Notes: generated from the sequence alone by a model not told the origin. Counted from the stretch's first letter, positions 19,521 to 28,717 are shown. The stretch is 64,000 nucleotides of DNA from Candidatus Leptovillus gracilis (GCA_016716065.1 JADJXA010000008.1:62001-126000), one strand, 5' to 3'. Translations and numbers: made by a program.

Positions 19521-20444
19521 GTAGAAACGGTCAACACAGCCATAACGAATGGACTGCAAATTATTCAGCAAGATGTTACTCAAGCGCAGAGTGAACTAAA
19601 GAAAGAATTGGATGCAGGTAAGTTGAAAATAAGACGGTTTGCCTGGCTTACAAGTCTAAACACTAACATTATTCTTATCACAGTAGCGTTACTGATTGTC
19701 GCTTTATTCCTTGGGGGCAACATCTTGTTTCAAAAAATAAATAATGTTTCAACCAGCCTTGCCGCACTTAAAAACGAACTAACTAGTGCCACACGTATAG
19801 TTAACGAAATAAATCAAAGAGTTTTAGTAATCGAATCCAGTGAGGAATCACAGGACACACAGATTTTTTACTTAGAAGAACAAGTTGCTGATTGGGCAAA
19901 TTTGTTAAATGACATAACGGCAATGAACAACAAGTTGCAAGAACAAGATGATTTGTTATTAGTAAATCGAACAGAAATTGACGATATACAACAACGTATA
20001 GAAACGTTGGAGTCCCAAATCGAGAGATCATTTGAAGAAAGCTCTTTGGAAGTCGAGAAACCATCAGAAGAGTCGTCAGAATCGGAAGAAGAATCTGAAG
20101 AACTGAACCCCGTGCAAAATGTTGTTTGCGAGTTAGGCTCCAATCCTAACCAACGCGCTGCCCTACGAATTCTTCCGAATGGGGAAATAAAAGGATTCTT
20201 GGAATTAAATCGTCAACCAGTTGAAATATCGGGAATCTCAACAGATGGCTCATACCTGATCGTGTTAGTAGGTTTAAATGGCATTGATTGGAATGATCGA
20301 GAAGAAGTGTATCGTCAAGCATGGGTTATGCGTGGGAATGTTCCAACCTGCAATGCACCCGCTGAATTGTTGATCCGCACTCCCGTTCCTCTGCAACCTA
20401 TCCTTAGAAACGAAGTTGACCCGACAATTTTAGATACAAGATGA
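18045..20444 (+). CDS. Hendecad-repeat, single-pass membrane protein, C-terminal half of the split kinase
   Basis: Residues 1-500 are the 33-residue repeats in the second reading frame. A short cytoplasmic linker precedes one transmembrane helix (IILITVALLIVALFLGG, about residues 545-562). After it come a coiled coil (VSTSLAALKNELTSATRIVN, continuing with LEEQVADW), an acidic S/E-rich linker and a compact C-terminal domain (VVCELGSNPNQRAALRILPNG onward) that resembles an SH3-like or sensor fold but is not identified. Joined to the kinase it gives a cytoplasmic kinase, a long rod, a membrane anchor and an outside domain, like PASTA-type receptor kinases in layout. GTG at 18045 with GGAGAG upstream may allow separate translation. 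Confidence 0.75.
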   Translation: MNIAITTGAAAVATAAQDGQAKISSAVDGGVATVNTAITTGAAAVATAAQDGQAKISSAVDGGVENVNTAITTGAAAVATAAQAGQAKITAAVDGGVATVNTAITTGETAVATAAQDGQAKISSAVDGGVATVNTAITTGAAAVATAAQDGQAKISSAVDGGVETVNTAITTGAAAVATAAQDGQAKISSAVDGGVETVNTAITTGAAAVATAAQDGQAKISSAVDGGVENVNTAITTGAAAVATAAQDGQAKISSAVDGGVETVNTAITTGAAAVATAAQDGQAKISSAVDGGVATVNTAITTGAAAVATAAQDGQAKISSAVDGGVATVNTAITTGAAAVATAAQDGQAKISSAVDGGVATVNTAITTGAAAVATAAQDGQAKISSAVDGGVETVNTAITTGETAVATAAQDGQAKISSAVDGGVETVNTAITTGAAAVATAAQDGQAKISSAVDGGVETVNTAITTGETAVATAAQDGQAKISSAVDGGVETVNTAITNGLQIIQQDVTQAQSELKKELDAGKLKIRRFAWLTSLNTNIILITVALLIVALFLGGNILFQKINNVSTSLAALKNELTSATRIVNEINQRVLVIESSEESQDTQIFYLEEQVADWANLLNDITAMNNKLQEQDDLLLVNRTEIDDIQQRIETLESQIERSFEESSLEVEKPSEESSESEEESEELNPVQNVVCELGSNPNQRAALRILPNGEIKGFLELNRQPVEISGISTDGSYLIVLVGLNGIDWNDREEVYRQAWVMRGNVPTCNAPAELLIRTPVPLQPILRNEVDPTILDTR

Positions 20445-20531
20445 CAGATGAAGACCATCTCCAAAAGGTACGTAATTCAAGCACCTTTGATAAAAAGAAG
20501 CATAATACAGGTTAGATAAGATAGGTGTGAC

Positions 20532-23500
20532 ATGGACAAGGAAGGCAACTCAATAGATCATCCGCGCGATTTGTGGAACAGTGGTGAATGTGACACGGCC
20601 GTTGCCAATCTGGCAAACAGCAGTTTCCAAGACGACCAATTTCTGGCCGAGCATCTAGAGAAGCTGCTGCAAATCGTCCAGGGTGGACTGGCTTCCTCAA
20701 ATCCGGAGCAAAAAAGTAGCTTACTGCAAGAGGCGGAGGCTCAAGTTATCATGTGGTTGCCTACAGAATGGGAAGAACCACAGAGTTATATTGAGTTGGC
20801 TAATCAAGTAGCTGCATTGTCGGTATTGGAGCTAGAAGATAGGCAAGTGGAAGCGAACGATGGAGTAAATGGCTCTACAGCTAAGACCGCTATGCCAGAT
20901 GGAGATGTTCTTCCAGAATCAGATGGCATCGAGCCTGAGGAAATCAAAGACGACGTGCCAACAGTTGAAGAAGACCTGCCGGCTACAGATGAAGAAGAAA
21001 ACATTCCAGATTCTATTCGTGTTAACTATTATGTAGAAGAAGGGCGGGAAGCATATAGCCAAAAGCGGTATCAGCAAGCGCTAGATGCTTATCGAAGAGC
21101 GTGCAGTCTGTTAGAAGATGCTGGACTCCCGCGGGAAGATGTGGAACTTGAGTATTATCAGGATGTCGTTGCTAAAGTGAGGCAAGCAGAAAAGGCTGTC
21201 CTGTTGCAACTGCAGTTGACTGCAAATCTACAGGAAATTGAAGAGCTAATTACTACTGAACAGTACAGCGATGCTTTGGCGCTGTGCCAAGAATTGGCCG
21301 TGCTGGAGGATAAACGGGTAAGTCAATTGGCGGAAGAAGCCCAAAAGAAGCAGCAGACAGCCCAGGAGGTAAAACGCGCCCAAGAGCGGGCCGAGGAATT
21401 GGAGCAGCAAGAGAAATATGACGAAGCGCTTATCTTCCTGAGCGCCTGGCAAGACCAGCCCGGTGTAGGCAGCCAAATCGAGAGGGTCCAGCAAAAGCAA
21501 GCAGCGCGCCAGGCGCAAGTAGAAGACTACATTCGTCAAGCCCATGAAGCGGCCGATAAACAAGATTTTTCTACAGCCATCTCCCTATATTATGCTGCCC
21601 TGACACTAAACCCTCATGACACTCGCATCCAGGTAGAACGACAGCAAACAGAAGAAGCCCTGCAACTGTGGCAAGAAATTGATGACTTGCTCAAGGAAGC
21701 ACAAGAGGATTTTCTAAATGGACGTTGGGAGCAGTGTGAACAAAAGTATAGAGAGGCTCTCGAGAAAGATCATGAAGACTGGTTCAAATCGCGCCTTGAC
21801 GTAGAACAGAAAGATTTTGAAGCAGCGATTCGTAAGGAGAAAGAAGAAAGTCGGAAAACACTCGATGCAGTTATACCGAAAGAAAAGTGGCCCGATAAGC
21901 TTGTTGAAGAAATTCGACGGTTCTATAAATTTCCAACCCGCCACTTTTCAACAGATGAATTGCAAAAAGATCAAGATCAATTAGAAAAAGCGGCATCAGA
22001 TTATCTGGCAGGGCATTATCAGTTTCATTTGTCCTCTTTATTGACTAGGATAGGTGAACGTAAGTTAGAAACCATTTGGTCAGAATTGGCGGGTCAAGTT
22101 ACAGAAACCATCAATAAATGGAAGCCGATACGAGAGGACAATCTTGTTGACAGCTTTTTGAAGACTGCTAACGCAAGGCAATACGAAGAGGTCATCAATG
22201 CACTGGATGAAATGGCTCGCTTGTCATCAGATTTGCGAGAAGCTGCTCAGACCGCGCCACAGATAGATGAAGCTATCACATTTTGTCAGCAGGCTCGTAA
22301 AGATAGCCGTTATCTACCCACAGCCATCGCACAAACCCGACAACTTCTACAGGAACGAGAATCGGACACAGTTGTAGCCAGTCTACTCCTTCCCCGCTAC
22401 GAACGCTTACAGACGCTACAGACGCAGTTAGAAGAATTGCAGCGCTCACGCCTGGAAAAAGAGATAGGCGCAGACTTAATCCTTATTGAACAGTATCTCC
22501 ATCGAGATGAGATAGTAGAAGCACGGCAACGATTAGATACTGTTGTTGCTAAAGAGCTGACCGACGGAAGCTCAGAACTTGCTCAGTATCACCGCCTAGA
22601 TCGCTGGTGTCGACGTGTAGAAGATATAAATGCTCGATTAGACAAAGCCGAGAAAGCTTATCATCAGGGGAAATGGCAGAAATTGTATCGCGCTGCAGAG
22701 GCAATACGAAAAGCCTATACACAGACAGAAAGCAACCCTGGCGATCATAACAACAATCAGTCAGCTTTTGTTTCCCCGTTTTATGAAAGCAGGATCCAGG
22801 AGCTGAAAGAAAATGCTTTAGAGTTACAAAACTTAACCCAAGGGTTAAAACGACTTGATCAATACGACGAGAAACGTTTGCTCCAACCGCAATTCACAAG
22901 TGAAGAGCTGGCTACCATCGAACAAGCTGTTGCCAAAGCGTGGGAGGTGGATGCAGAAAGCGAGTACGTGAATCATTATCATCACATATGGCGCAGTATG
23001 GTCAATGCTGTTAGTGATGAGATTGCTCAAGTAGAAAAGTTAGAATTAGAGATCGAAGAAGTAGATACAACAAGAAAAGTCAAACATAGACTTGACCAAG
23101 CGCTGGAACATACTCTCGTATCGTTTACATTAAAACCAACTAATAACCATGAAGGTCTGGTTGCACGACTGAATCAGCACCAAATTGATTTAGTAAACGC
23201 AGGCGAGTTAGAGCGGGCAGCGCATCGTTCAGCCTGGGTAGACCGCTCATACCGTGAGGCCAGCTTAAAGCTGCGCGAAGCAGCCAATTTGGTTTTGGAC
23301 TTTGCTCCAGCCCTATCAGCAAAGTTTGCTGAAGAAGCTGCCAAGTATGATGAAAAGGAAGCCTATCAACAACCTTTTCTTGAACGAGTTGCTGAAGTAG
23401 AGCAACAGGCCAGGGCTGGCCAACTGTTAGAAGCATTGTCCATATGGCAGGAAGCGAATCGTCTCTTCAAACAAATGCCGCCTGATGAGCGCAACGACAA

Positions 23501-24947
23501 AGCTTTGGAAGAAATTCGTGGGGTGCTGGAAAAAGCGCTATTAAATCGGTTAAGGGTAGCCGCAAAAGCAAAGGACTACAAAACATTGACCGACCTGCTA
23601 AGCCAAGACGCGGTTAGTCAGTTTGCCTTTGACGAACGGTCACAGGAGGAAATACAAGTCTACCGGCGTCAGGTAAAGCGTGAGCAGGCGCGTCAATCCT
23701 TCATTGACGCCTTGAGCGACGATGATTTGAGTGCTGCCCAGGCTAACTTGATTGACCTGCAAAACTATACCGACCAGAATGACAGAGAAGAGTCCCAGGA
23801 ATTAACCCGTTGGCGACAACAGTATCAAGCTGGGGAAGCGGTCGCCAGAGCGTATAGATATCGAGATACATTACAAGAACAGGAACTCGTTGGCCAAAGC
23901 GTGGAAAGCCTGCGTACGGAGTTGCACGAATTGCGGGAATTAGAGAAGACGCTCCTCTCGCTGCGCGATTTTTACCTGGCTGACCCGCACCGACTTACCT
24001 TTATTCTGGAAACGCTTAAGCTGCAGATGGCAATTAAGCAGGCGCAACTGCATGAGAAAGAGGAGAAGTTTGAGCAGGCTGTTACGGCTTACGAGGCTGT
24101 GGCTAGGCTAAATCCCGACAATCCTGATTGGATGCGAGCAGCCAACAGAATTAAAGAAACGCTGAAACATTACCAAGCCGCCAAAGAAGCAGGCAACGAT
24201 CAACTAGAAGAAGCATTGAATCACCTGGCGCAAATTGATCTGGAAAGCCGAAACTGGCCACAAGTAGAGGCGCTTTGTCAAGACTATCTACAAAGAATAC
24301 GTGAGCAAGGTCAATTAGCGGAAGATATCCATGATTATCAGGAAGCTCTTTATTATTATCAACTGGTACAAAAAATAGAAGTTACCGATGAAGCGTACCC
24401 ACGTCTCGCGCGGTATCTCAAAAGCCAGTTGAGTGAGCGACGTCGCCAAGCAGGTCTGGCACTCAACGATTACAATATGTCAGCAGACGAATTAACTGCG
24501 CTTGTTGAAGAAATACATGAAGCTGCAAAATGGCAAGTTGAAAAACCTGAAGATACAGAAAAATGGGCGTCGCACTTAATCCGGGAATTGACCAGGCATA
24601 AAGAAACCATTGAACATGCTGATGAAAATGTAATGCAAGCTCAGGTCACCCTAGAACAGGCGCGAGAAAATGGCGAGTTCCAGCGGGTATTTGATGCCTT
24701 CGAGGGTGTGCCATTGCGCCTCAAGCGACAACGGAATAGGGTGCGAACTGTATATGAAGCGACCGTGACAGACAGAAATCGTTATGAACGCATTCGCAGT
24801 GCCATCAGTGAATTTGAGGGAAGCGCCAAAAAATTGGGAGACATGGACAAGTTGGAGAACGTATTGAGCGAGCAAGACATTGAACAACGGCTGCAAGTTA
24901 CACGAGAAGCCTGGGAAATGTTAGGCCGATATATTGCGGAGGCTTGA
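20532..24947 (+). CDS. 1471-residue TPR/coiled-coil scaffold protein
   Basis: Almost entirely helical, with TPR-like repeats around residues 165-210 (YVEEGREAYSQKRYQQALDA), 265-390 and 1170-1290 (EEKFEQAVTAYEAVARLNPDN), separated by long charged helices. There is an acidic, unstructured stretch at about residues 105-165. It shares a common order of modules with the 665-residue protein at 23, but carries about 229 extra residues between the shared QDDQ motif and the duplicated 243-base module. No catalytic motif is seen. The ribosome site is weak (AGGTG). It probably organises the kinase, NTPases or tubulin-like protein. Confidence 0.8.
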   Translation: MDKEGNSIDHPRDLWNSGECDTAVANLANSSFQDDQFLAEHLEKLLQIVQGGLASSNPEQKSSLLQEAEAQVIMWLPTEWEEPQSYIELANQVAALSVLELEDRQVEANDGVNGSTAKTAMPDGDVLPESDGIEPEEIKDDVPTVEEDLPATDEEENIPDSIRVNYYVEEGREAYSQKRYQQALDAYRRACSLLEDAGLPREDVELEYYQDVVAKVRQAEKAVLLQLQLTANLQEIEELITTEQYSDALALCQELAVLEDKRVSQLAEEAQKKQQTAQEVKRAQERAEELEQQEKYDEALIFLSAWQDQPGVGSQIERVQQKQAARQAQVEDYIRQAHEAADKQDFSTAISLYYAALTLNPHDTRIQVERQQTEEALQLWQEIDDLLKEAQEDFLNGRWEQCEQKYREALEKDHEDWFKSRLDVEQKDFEAAIRKEKEESRKTLDAVIPKEKWPDKLVEEIRRFYKFPTRHFSTDELQKDQDQLEKAASDYLAGHYQFHLSSLLTRIGERKLETIWSELAGQVTETINKWKPIREDNLVDSFLKTANARQYEEVINALDEMARLSSDLREAAQTAPQIDEAITFCQQARKDSRYLPTAIAQTRQLLQERESDTVVASLLLPRYERLQTLQTQLEELQRSRLEKEIGADLILIEQYLHRDEIVEARQRLDTVVAKELTDGSSELAQYHRLDRWCRRVEDINARLDKAEKAYHQGKWQKLYRAAEAIRKAYTQTESNPGDHNNNQSAFVSPFYESRIQELKENALELQNLTQGLKRLDQYDEKRLLQPQFTSEELATIEQAVAKAWEVDAESEYVNHYHHIWRSMVNAVSDEIAQVEKLELEIEEVDTTRKVKHRLDQALEHTLVSFTLKPTNNHEGLVARLNQHQIDLVNAGELERAAHRSAWVDRSYREASLKLREAANLVLDFAPALSAKFAEEAAKYDEKEAYQQPFLERVAEVEQQARAGQLLEALSIWQEANRLFKQMPPDERNDKALEEIRGVLEKALLNRLRVAAKAKDYKTLTDLLSQDAVSQFAFDERSQEEIQVYRRQVKREQARQSFIDALSDDDLSAAQANLIDLQNYTDQNDREESQELTRWRQQYQAGEAVARAYRYRDTLQEQELVGQSVESLRTELHELRELEKTLLSLRDFYLADPHRLTFILETLKLQMAIKQAQLHEKEEKFEQAVTAYEAVARLNPDNPDWMRAANRIKETLKHYQAAKEAGNDQLEEALNHLAQIDLESRNWPQVEALCQDYLQRIREQGQLAEDIHDYQEALYYYQLVQKIEVTDEAYPRLARYLKSQLSERRRQAGLALNDYNMSADELTALVEEIHEAAKWQVEKPEDTEKWASHLIRELTRHKETIEHADENVMQAQVTLEQARENGEFQRVFDAFEGVPLRLKRQRNRVRTVYEATVTDRNRYERIRSAISEFEGSAKKLGDMDKLENVLSEQDIEQRLQVTREAWEMLGRYIAEA
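21327..21569 (+). repeat. 243-base duplicated TPR module, copy B
   Basis: Partner of 752-994; the two copies are about 90 percent identical by eye and sit in frame in the two scaffold genes that bracket the island. The excess similarity over the flanks points to recent gene conversion or duplication. Confidence 0.9.
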
Positions 24948-24954
24948 TTGTATT

Positions 24955-25683
24955 ATGACCAACCAAGACACGGCCCAACTTGTACGTATGGAAGTGCGTC
25001 AAAAAAACGAAAACAAGAGATTATTGCAAGAAAAATTAGATCAGGCTCAACATAATTTAACGGTAGGTCAAGATAATACAAGTAAAACAAAAGAGTTTCT
25101 TGATAGCGAATCGTTTGCAGAGGCTGCCGCCCTGGCCTCACAAAATCTCGATATTATTAACCGTGCCCGGTTGGCTATCACTGAAATCGAACAAAGCGAA
25201 AAGTTAAGCAATGAGGCCCGTGAAATAGAAAGAGAGGCAATGCGTCTGGCAATCGAAGTCGAAACTACTCTTATTACTGTGGAACAACAGGAGATCCAGG
25301 CGCGGATATACCGTGATGCCTTGCGTGATTATGGGGATGAGTTGAATACGGCCATAGAATATCGCCACTGGTCACTAGCTTATGCCTATTGTCAACATGC
25401 GTCACAATTAGCGCCGAACAATAGTTGGTTTCAACAGAAAAATCAAGAAATATCAGAGTACTCCTCCAAACAAAAAGGACACATTAGTCCAAATTTTAGG
25501 AGTGGACTGTTACTCGTGTTTCTTATCTCTTTAATTTCTGTTGCCTTATTCTATGTTTTTTGGCAACAACTAGAACCATCCTTTGTTCCGCCTTACCGGC
25601 ATACTTTAACGACGACCACAGCACTCGCTTCGTTCCCATTGTCATTCTCAGATAACAGCTTCAGCGCTGGCCAAACAAGTTGA
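24955..25683 (+). CDS. Small coiled-coil protein with C-terminal membrane helix
   Basis: About 242 residues. The first ~175 are charged helix with coiled-coil character (KNENKRLLQEKLDQAQHNL; AREIEREAMRLAIEVETTL) and a short TPR-like motif (YAYCQHASQLAPNN). One transmembrane segment (LLLVFLISLISVALFYVFW) lies near residues 182-200, followed by a threonine/serine-rich tail of about 45 residues, outside if the N-terminus is inside. ATG at 24955 is chosen because GGAGG at 24938 precedes it; an in-frame TTG at 24934 overlaps the previous gene. The family is not recognised; it is likely a membrane tether for the scaffold proteins. Confidence 0.65.
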   Translation: MTNQDTAQLVRMEVRQKNENKRLLQEKLDQAQHNLTVGQDNTSKTKEFLDSESFAEAAALASQNLDIINRARLAITEIEQSEKLSNEAREIEREAMRLAIEVETTLITVEQQEIQARIYRDALRDYGDELNTAIEYRHWSLAYAYCQHASQLAPNNSWFQQKNQEISEYSSKQKGHISPNFRSGLLLVFLISLISVALFYVFWQQLEPSFVPPYRHTLTTTTALASFPLSFSDNSFSAGQTS

Positions 25684-25721
25684 TAACCCTACTACGATTA
25701 TATCCGAGGGAGTAATTAGCC

Positions 25722-26552
25722 ATGAGATTTGCAGTTCTTTCCGATATTCACGCAAACCTGCCTGCATTACAAGTGGTTTTGGATCATGCTGTGCAACATC
25801 GCGTTGATCAATACCTGTTCATTGGCGATTTAGTGGTATATGGTCCTCATCCCAATGAATGTGTAGAAAGATTATATGACTTAATGGCGGATAGTTGGCA
25901 AACTCACGCGATCGCTGGCAATAATGATAGTGCAGTTGCTTGCAAATTAGATCCCCAGGAAGCTGCCACAAATATACCCGCCCAAAAAAGTTACGAATGG
26001 ACCCTGGGGGCGATTACCCCGCAAAACCTGAAGCGCGTAGAAAGTTTACCAGGTGCATTAGAACCAGATCAGGCTAAGCCAATCATTGCTTCTGAGCAGA
26101 TCACCATATTTCACGGCACAATCGCCGATCCAATTGGTCGCTCTATGTATATGGAACAGGATGATTTTACTATCAAGAATTCACTGCGACGCCTACCGAC
26201 AAGCATAGGTATTTATGGACATACGCACAAGCCAGCGATTTACCGGGCCAAACCTAAATCAGAAACCGATCTCTTTTTTAGTTACACAAGAATATTGCCA
26301 GACTATAACTCGGATGGAACATTCTTATATTCTTTTGCTGATTTAGAGGTTGGCGAGCGACTTCTCATTAACTCTGGTAGTGTTGGACAACCTCGCGACA
26401 ATAATCCAAAAGTTGCCTATGTAATCGTTGACGAGATGAGGAAGACAGCTGATTTTTTCCGCCTCGAATACGATATTGCATCAGTTCAGGAAGACATGTA
26501 TAAGTTTGGTTTGCCGGAAAATCATATCAACCGTTTAGCTGAAGGTAGGTAA
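25722..26552 (+). CDS. Calcineurin-like metallophosphoesterase (YfcE/MJ0936 type)
   Basis: The full motif set of the binuclear metallophosphoesterases is present: DIHAN (residues 8-12), GDLVVYGP (about 36-43), GNND (about 65-68, where GNHD is usual), a histidine in FHGT, GHTHKP and NSGSVGQPRD. Family members hydrolyse phosphodiesters or phosphoprotein; the substrate cannot be read from sequence. GAGGGAG precedes the ATG. As the last island gene next to a kinase-like receptor, it could oppose the kinase, but that is inference. It ends 20 bases before an unrelated transposase fragment, which marks the island's right edge. Confidence 0.88.
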   Translation: MRFAVLSDIHANLPALQVVLDHAVQHRVDQYLFIGDLVVYGPHPNECVERLYDLMADSWQTHAIAGNNDSAVACKLDPQEAATNIPAQKSYEWTLGAITPQNLKRVESLPGALEPDQAKPIIASEQITIFHGTIADPIGRSMYMEQDDFTIKNSLRRLPTSIGIYGHTHKPAIYRAKPKSETDLFFSYTRILPDYNSDGTFLYSFADLEVGERLLINSGSVGQPRDNNPKVAYVIVDEMRKTADFFRLEYDIASVQEDMYKFGLPENHINRLAEGR

Positions 26553-26571
26553 GGCATCTTCCAAAAAATAA

Positions 26572-27216
26572 TCAAGGGTTTTGAGGGGTGAGGGGTCGGA
26601 TTTGAACAAACCATTTTTCAAGTCCTTCCTCCCGCTCAAACCGTTCTTCAAGTAAAGTCATTGCTTTCAGACTCAGCTTTTTTCCTGTCTCATAAATGCC
26701 AGTAACCAAGTTGATTGTCGGTTCAATTTTCTGCCAGGTCATTAATTGAGTGAAGCCCAGTACGGCTTCCACGCTGTCTAATAGAGAACCATTCCAATGC
26801 TGTTCTAAAGCACTCCATACTCGTTCGATAGGATTGTACTTGCTGTGATAGGGCGGATAGTAGGCTAAGCGAATGGTCAAATCAGTCTCATCAGCAAATT
26901 GTGTCATTCTATACATGAATTGTGTCCGTCGGCTATGATTTTCGGGGCCATTATCCTGATACAACAAAAGCGTTTGCACTTGGGGCTGTTCCATCTGAAT
27001 CTGTTGCCAACAATCAGCGATGCAATCGGAAATGAAATCACTTGTCACACGCCCTTGGGTGCAATAGAGATAGAGCCGATGGTGGTCGGGCAGAAGAATA
27101 CCATAAGGGGTCATCGTTTCTTTGGCTTGGAAATCATGGTCAGCCGCCTTAATGACGAGGCGGCTCTTCCCTTTGCGACTAAATTCACCTATTTTGACCG
27201 TTGCTTTGGCATCTAG
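26572..27216 (-). pseudogene. ISAzo13-family transposase, 5'-truncated by an IS630 insertion
   Basis: Reads leftward from the IS630 edge. Thirty-four codons upstream of the first internal ATG remain in frame (DAKATVKIGEFSRKGKSR), followed by the DDE catalytic region (LLLYQDNGPENHSRR, then AYYPPYHSKYNPIERVWS), characteristic of ISAzo13-type transposases. The N-terminal half is missing and is not found beyond the IS630 copy or beyond its second copy, so DNA was also lost. Not functional. Confidence 0.85.
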
Positions 27217-27218
27217 TA

Positions 27219-28380
27219 CCGTAACTTTCTAAAAATGAGGGGTGAGGTTATCCTTGAGGAATGGAAAAAATCTATCATGTTGACCTTACACCTAAACAAA
27301 GAAAGCATTTGGAGAAAATAGTGTGCGTGGGCAGCAATAAAGCAAAAGTGATTACCCGCGCTCACATTCTCTTAAAAAGCGACGAAGGTAAAACGGACAA
27401 AGAAATTGCCGCGCTGTTATATATTGGTGAAGAAACTGTACGCCGAACACGGCAGCGTTTTTGGCATGACGGTATGGAAATGGCGTTGAATGGCAATCCA
27501 TACCCGCCGTCCGAACCAAAATTAACGGATGAACAAGAAGCATATTTGGTGGCGTTAGCCTGCAGCGACCCACCGGAAGGATACGCCCAGTGGACAATTG
27601 AGTTGCTGACCGAAAAGATGATCGCTGAGGGCATTGTGATGTCCATTAGTCGAGAAAAGGTACGGCTAACCTTAAAAAAAACAACCTCAAGCCCTGGCTG
27701 ATAAAAAGTTGGTGTATTGTCACGATTACGCCCTTGTTCATCAGACGAATGGAAGCGATTTTGGCTTTATACCGGCAAGAATACGACCCCAAACGTCCAA
27801 CGGTTTGTTTTGATGAAGCCAGTTATCAATTGTTGGGTCATGTACGCGACCCTATTCTGGTAAAGCCAGGTGTGTTGGCTAAACAAGATTCAGAATATAA
27901 ACGCAATGGTACTCGGAACTTGTTTATGATTGTCGAGCCTAAAGCTGGCAAGCGAACAGTACTCATAACTCGCCAGCGCAAAAAACAAGATTTTGCTTAT
28001 GCGATGCGCTATTTAGTTGACATTTTATACCCTGATGCAGACTGCATTGATGTCGTCATGGACAATCTCAACACGCACAACACCGCTGTTTTAATAGAAG
28101 TTTTCGGTAAAGTAGAAGCAGATCGAATTACCAACCGCCTTTGCTTTCATTACACACCGCCGCACGGTTCATGGCTTAACATGGCTGAAATCGAGATTGG
28201 CATTATGCGACACCAATGCTTGCGCCGTCGTCTGGCCGATGAATGGACATTGCAAGCCGAACTAATGTCTTGGGAAATGCACAGCAATGACGCTTGTCGC
28301 AAAATTCATTGGGGATTCACCGTTGAAGATGCTCGTCGCGTTTTCAAAGAGTATTACCCCTCAAAATTAGAAAGTTGAGG
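27219..28380 (+). mobile_element. IS630-family insertion sequence, copy 1
   Basis: About 1162 bp flanked by TA at 27217-27218 and 28381-28382, the IS630/Tc1 target duplication. Imperfect terminal inverted repeats share AACTTTCTA and TGAGGGGT. It is nearly identical to the inverted copy at 34682-35841. Confidence 0.9.
27261..28378 (+). CDS. IS630-family transposase made by -1 frameshift (orfA/orfB)
   Basis: The first frame (27261-27701) encodes a helix-turn-helix domain (GKTDKEIAALLYIGEETVRR). The second carries the DDE domain (CFDEASYQLLG; VVMDNLNTHNT; TPPHGSWLNMAEIEIGI). At 27674-27681 a run of eight A (codons TTA AAA AAA) is a classic slippery site. A -1 slip gives LKKNNLKPW and the frame stays open through SWCIV to FIRRMEAIL. 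So this copy appears able to make a full transposase of about 372 residues. Confidence 0.85.
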
Positions 28381-28506
28381 TAATAGATGTTTAATATAGG
28401 CTCGTGCCCGACGGGTCTCGGGCATTCACGTGTAAAAAGCTTGTTGTCATCTTCTTACCCAAGTATGTCGTTAAGCAATCTCGGGCAACGGCCGTTTACC
28501 TTCCTA

Positions 28507-28665
28507 TCAATGGGCGGTTGGATAAATCGTATCATCTTTCCATTTAACGGTAACTCGGCGATTTCCAACCAGGATGGCAATATCTTTCATTTGTTCGGCT
28601 GTTTCTAAATCCTCCGGCAAATCGACAACCAGTTGGTTATCGACAATTTCTTCTTGTTGCCAGCA
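28507..28665 (-). pseudogene. Small gene remnant of unknown family
   Basis: On the minus strand an open segment without a start reads QLVVDLPEDLETAEQMKDIA and continues to VKWKDDTIYPTAH before a stop. The residue pattern looks protein-coding, but it begins inside a hairpin and has no ATG with a ribosome site. The rest of the 28382-28717 spacer holds one ACGGCCGT motif and nothing else recognised. Confidence 0.35.
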
Positions 28666-28667
28666 TA

Positions 28668-28699
28668 GACCCCAAAGGTCACCAAAGACCTTTGGGGTC
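28668..28699 (-). terminator. 13-bp perfect inverted repeat downstream of the RCC1 gene
   Basis: GACCCCAAAGGTC and its exact complement are separated by six bases. It lies 19 bases past the stop of the leftward RCC1-like gene, where a terminator is expected, but no T-run follows on the minus strand, so it could instead protect the 3' end. Confidence 0.5.
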
Positions 28700-28717
28700 T
28701 GCGTTTTACTACCTTTC

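Noticed and set aside
17994..19583. Long leftward open frame (529 codons) over the repeat array, rich in C, S and G
   Set aside because: It is created by a 99-base repeat that is open on both strands. It has no ribosome site and the unit pattern shows constraint on the plus-strand hendecads.
20442..20468. Third TGACA operator array after the kinase gene
   Set aside because: Only the first half-site, at the stop codon, matches; the later positions do not keep the 10, 11, 11 pattern.
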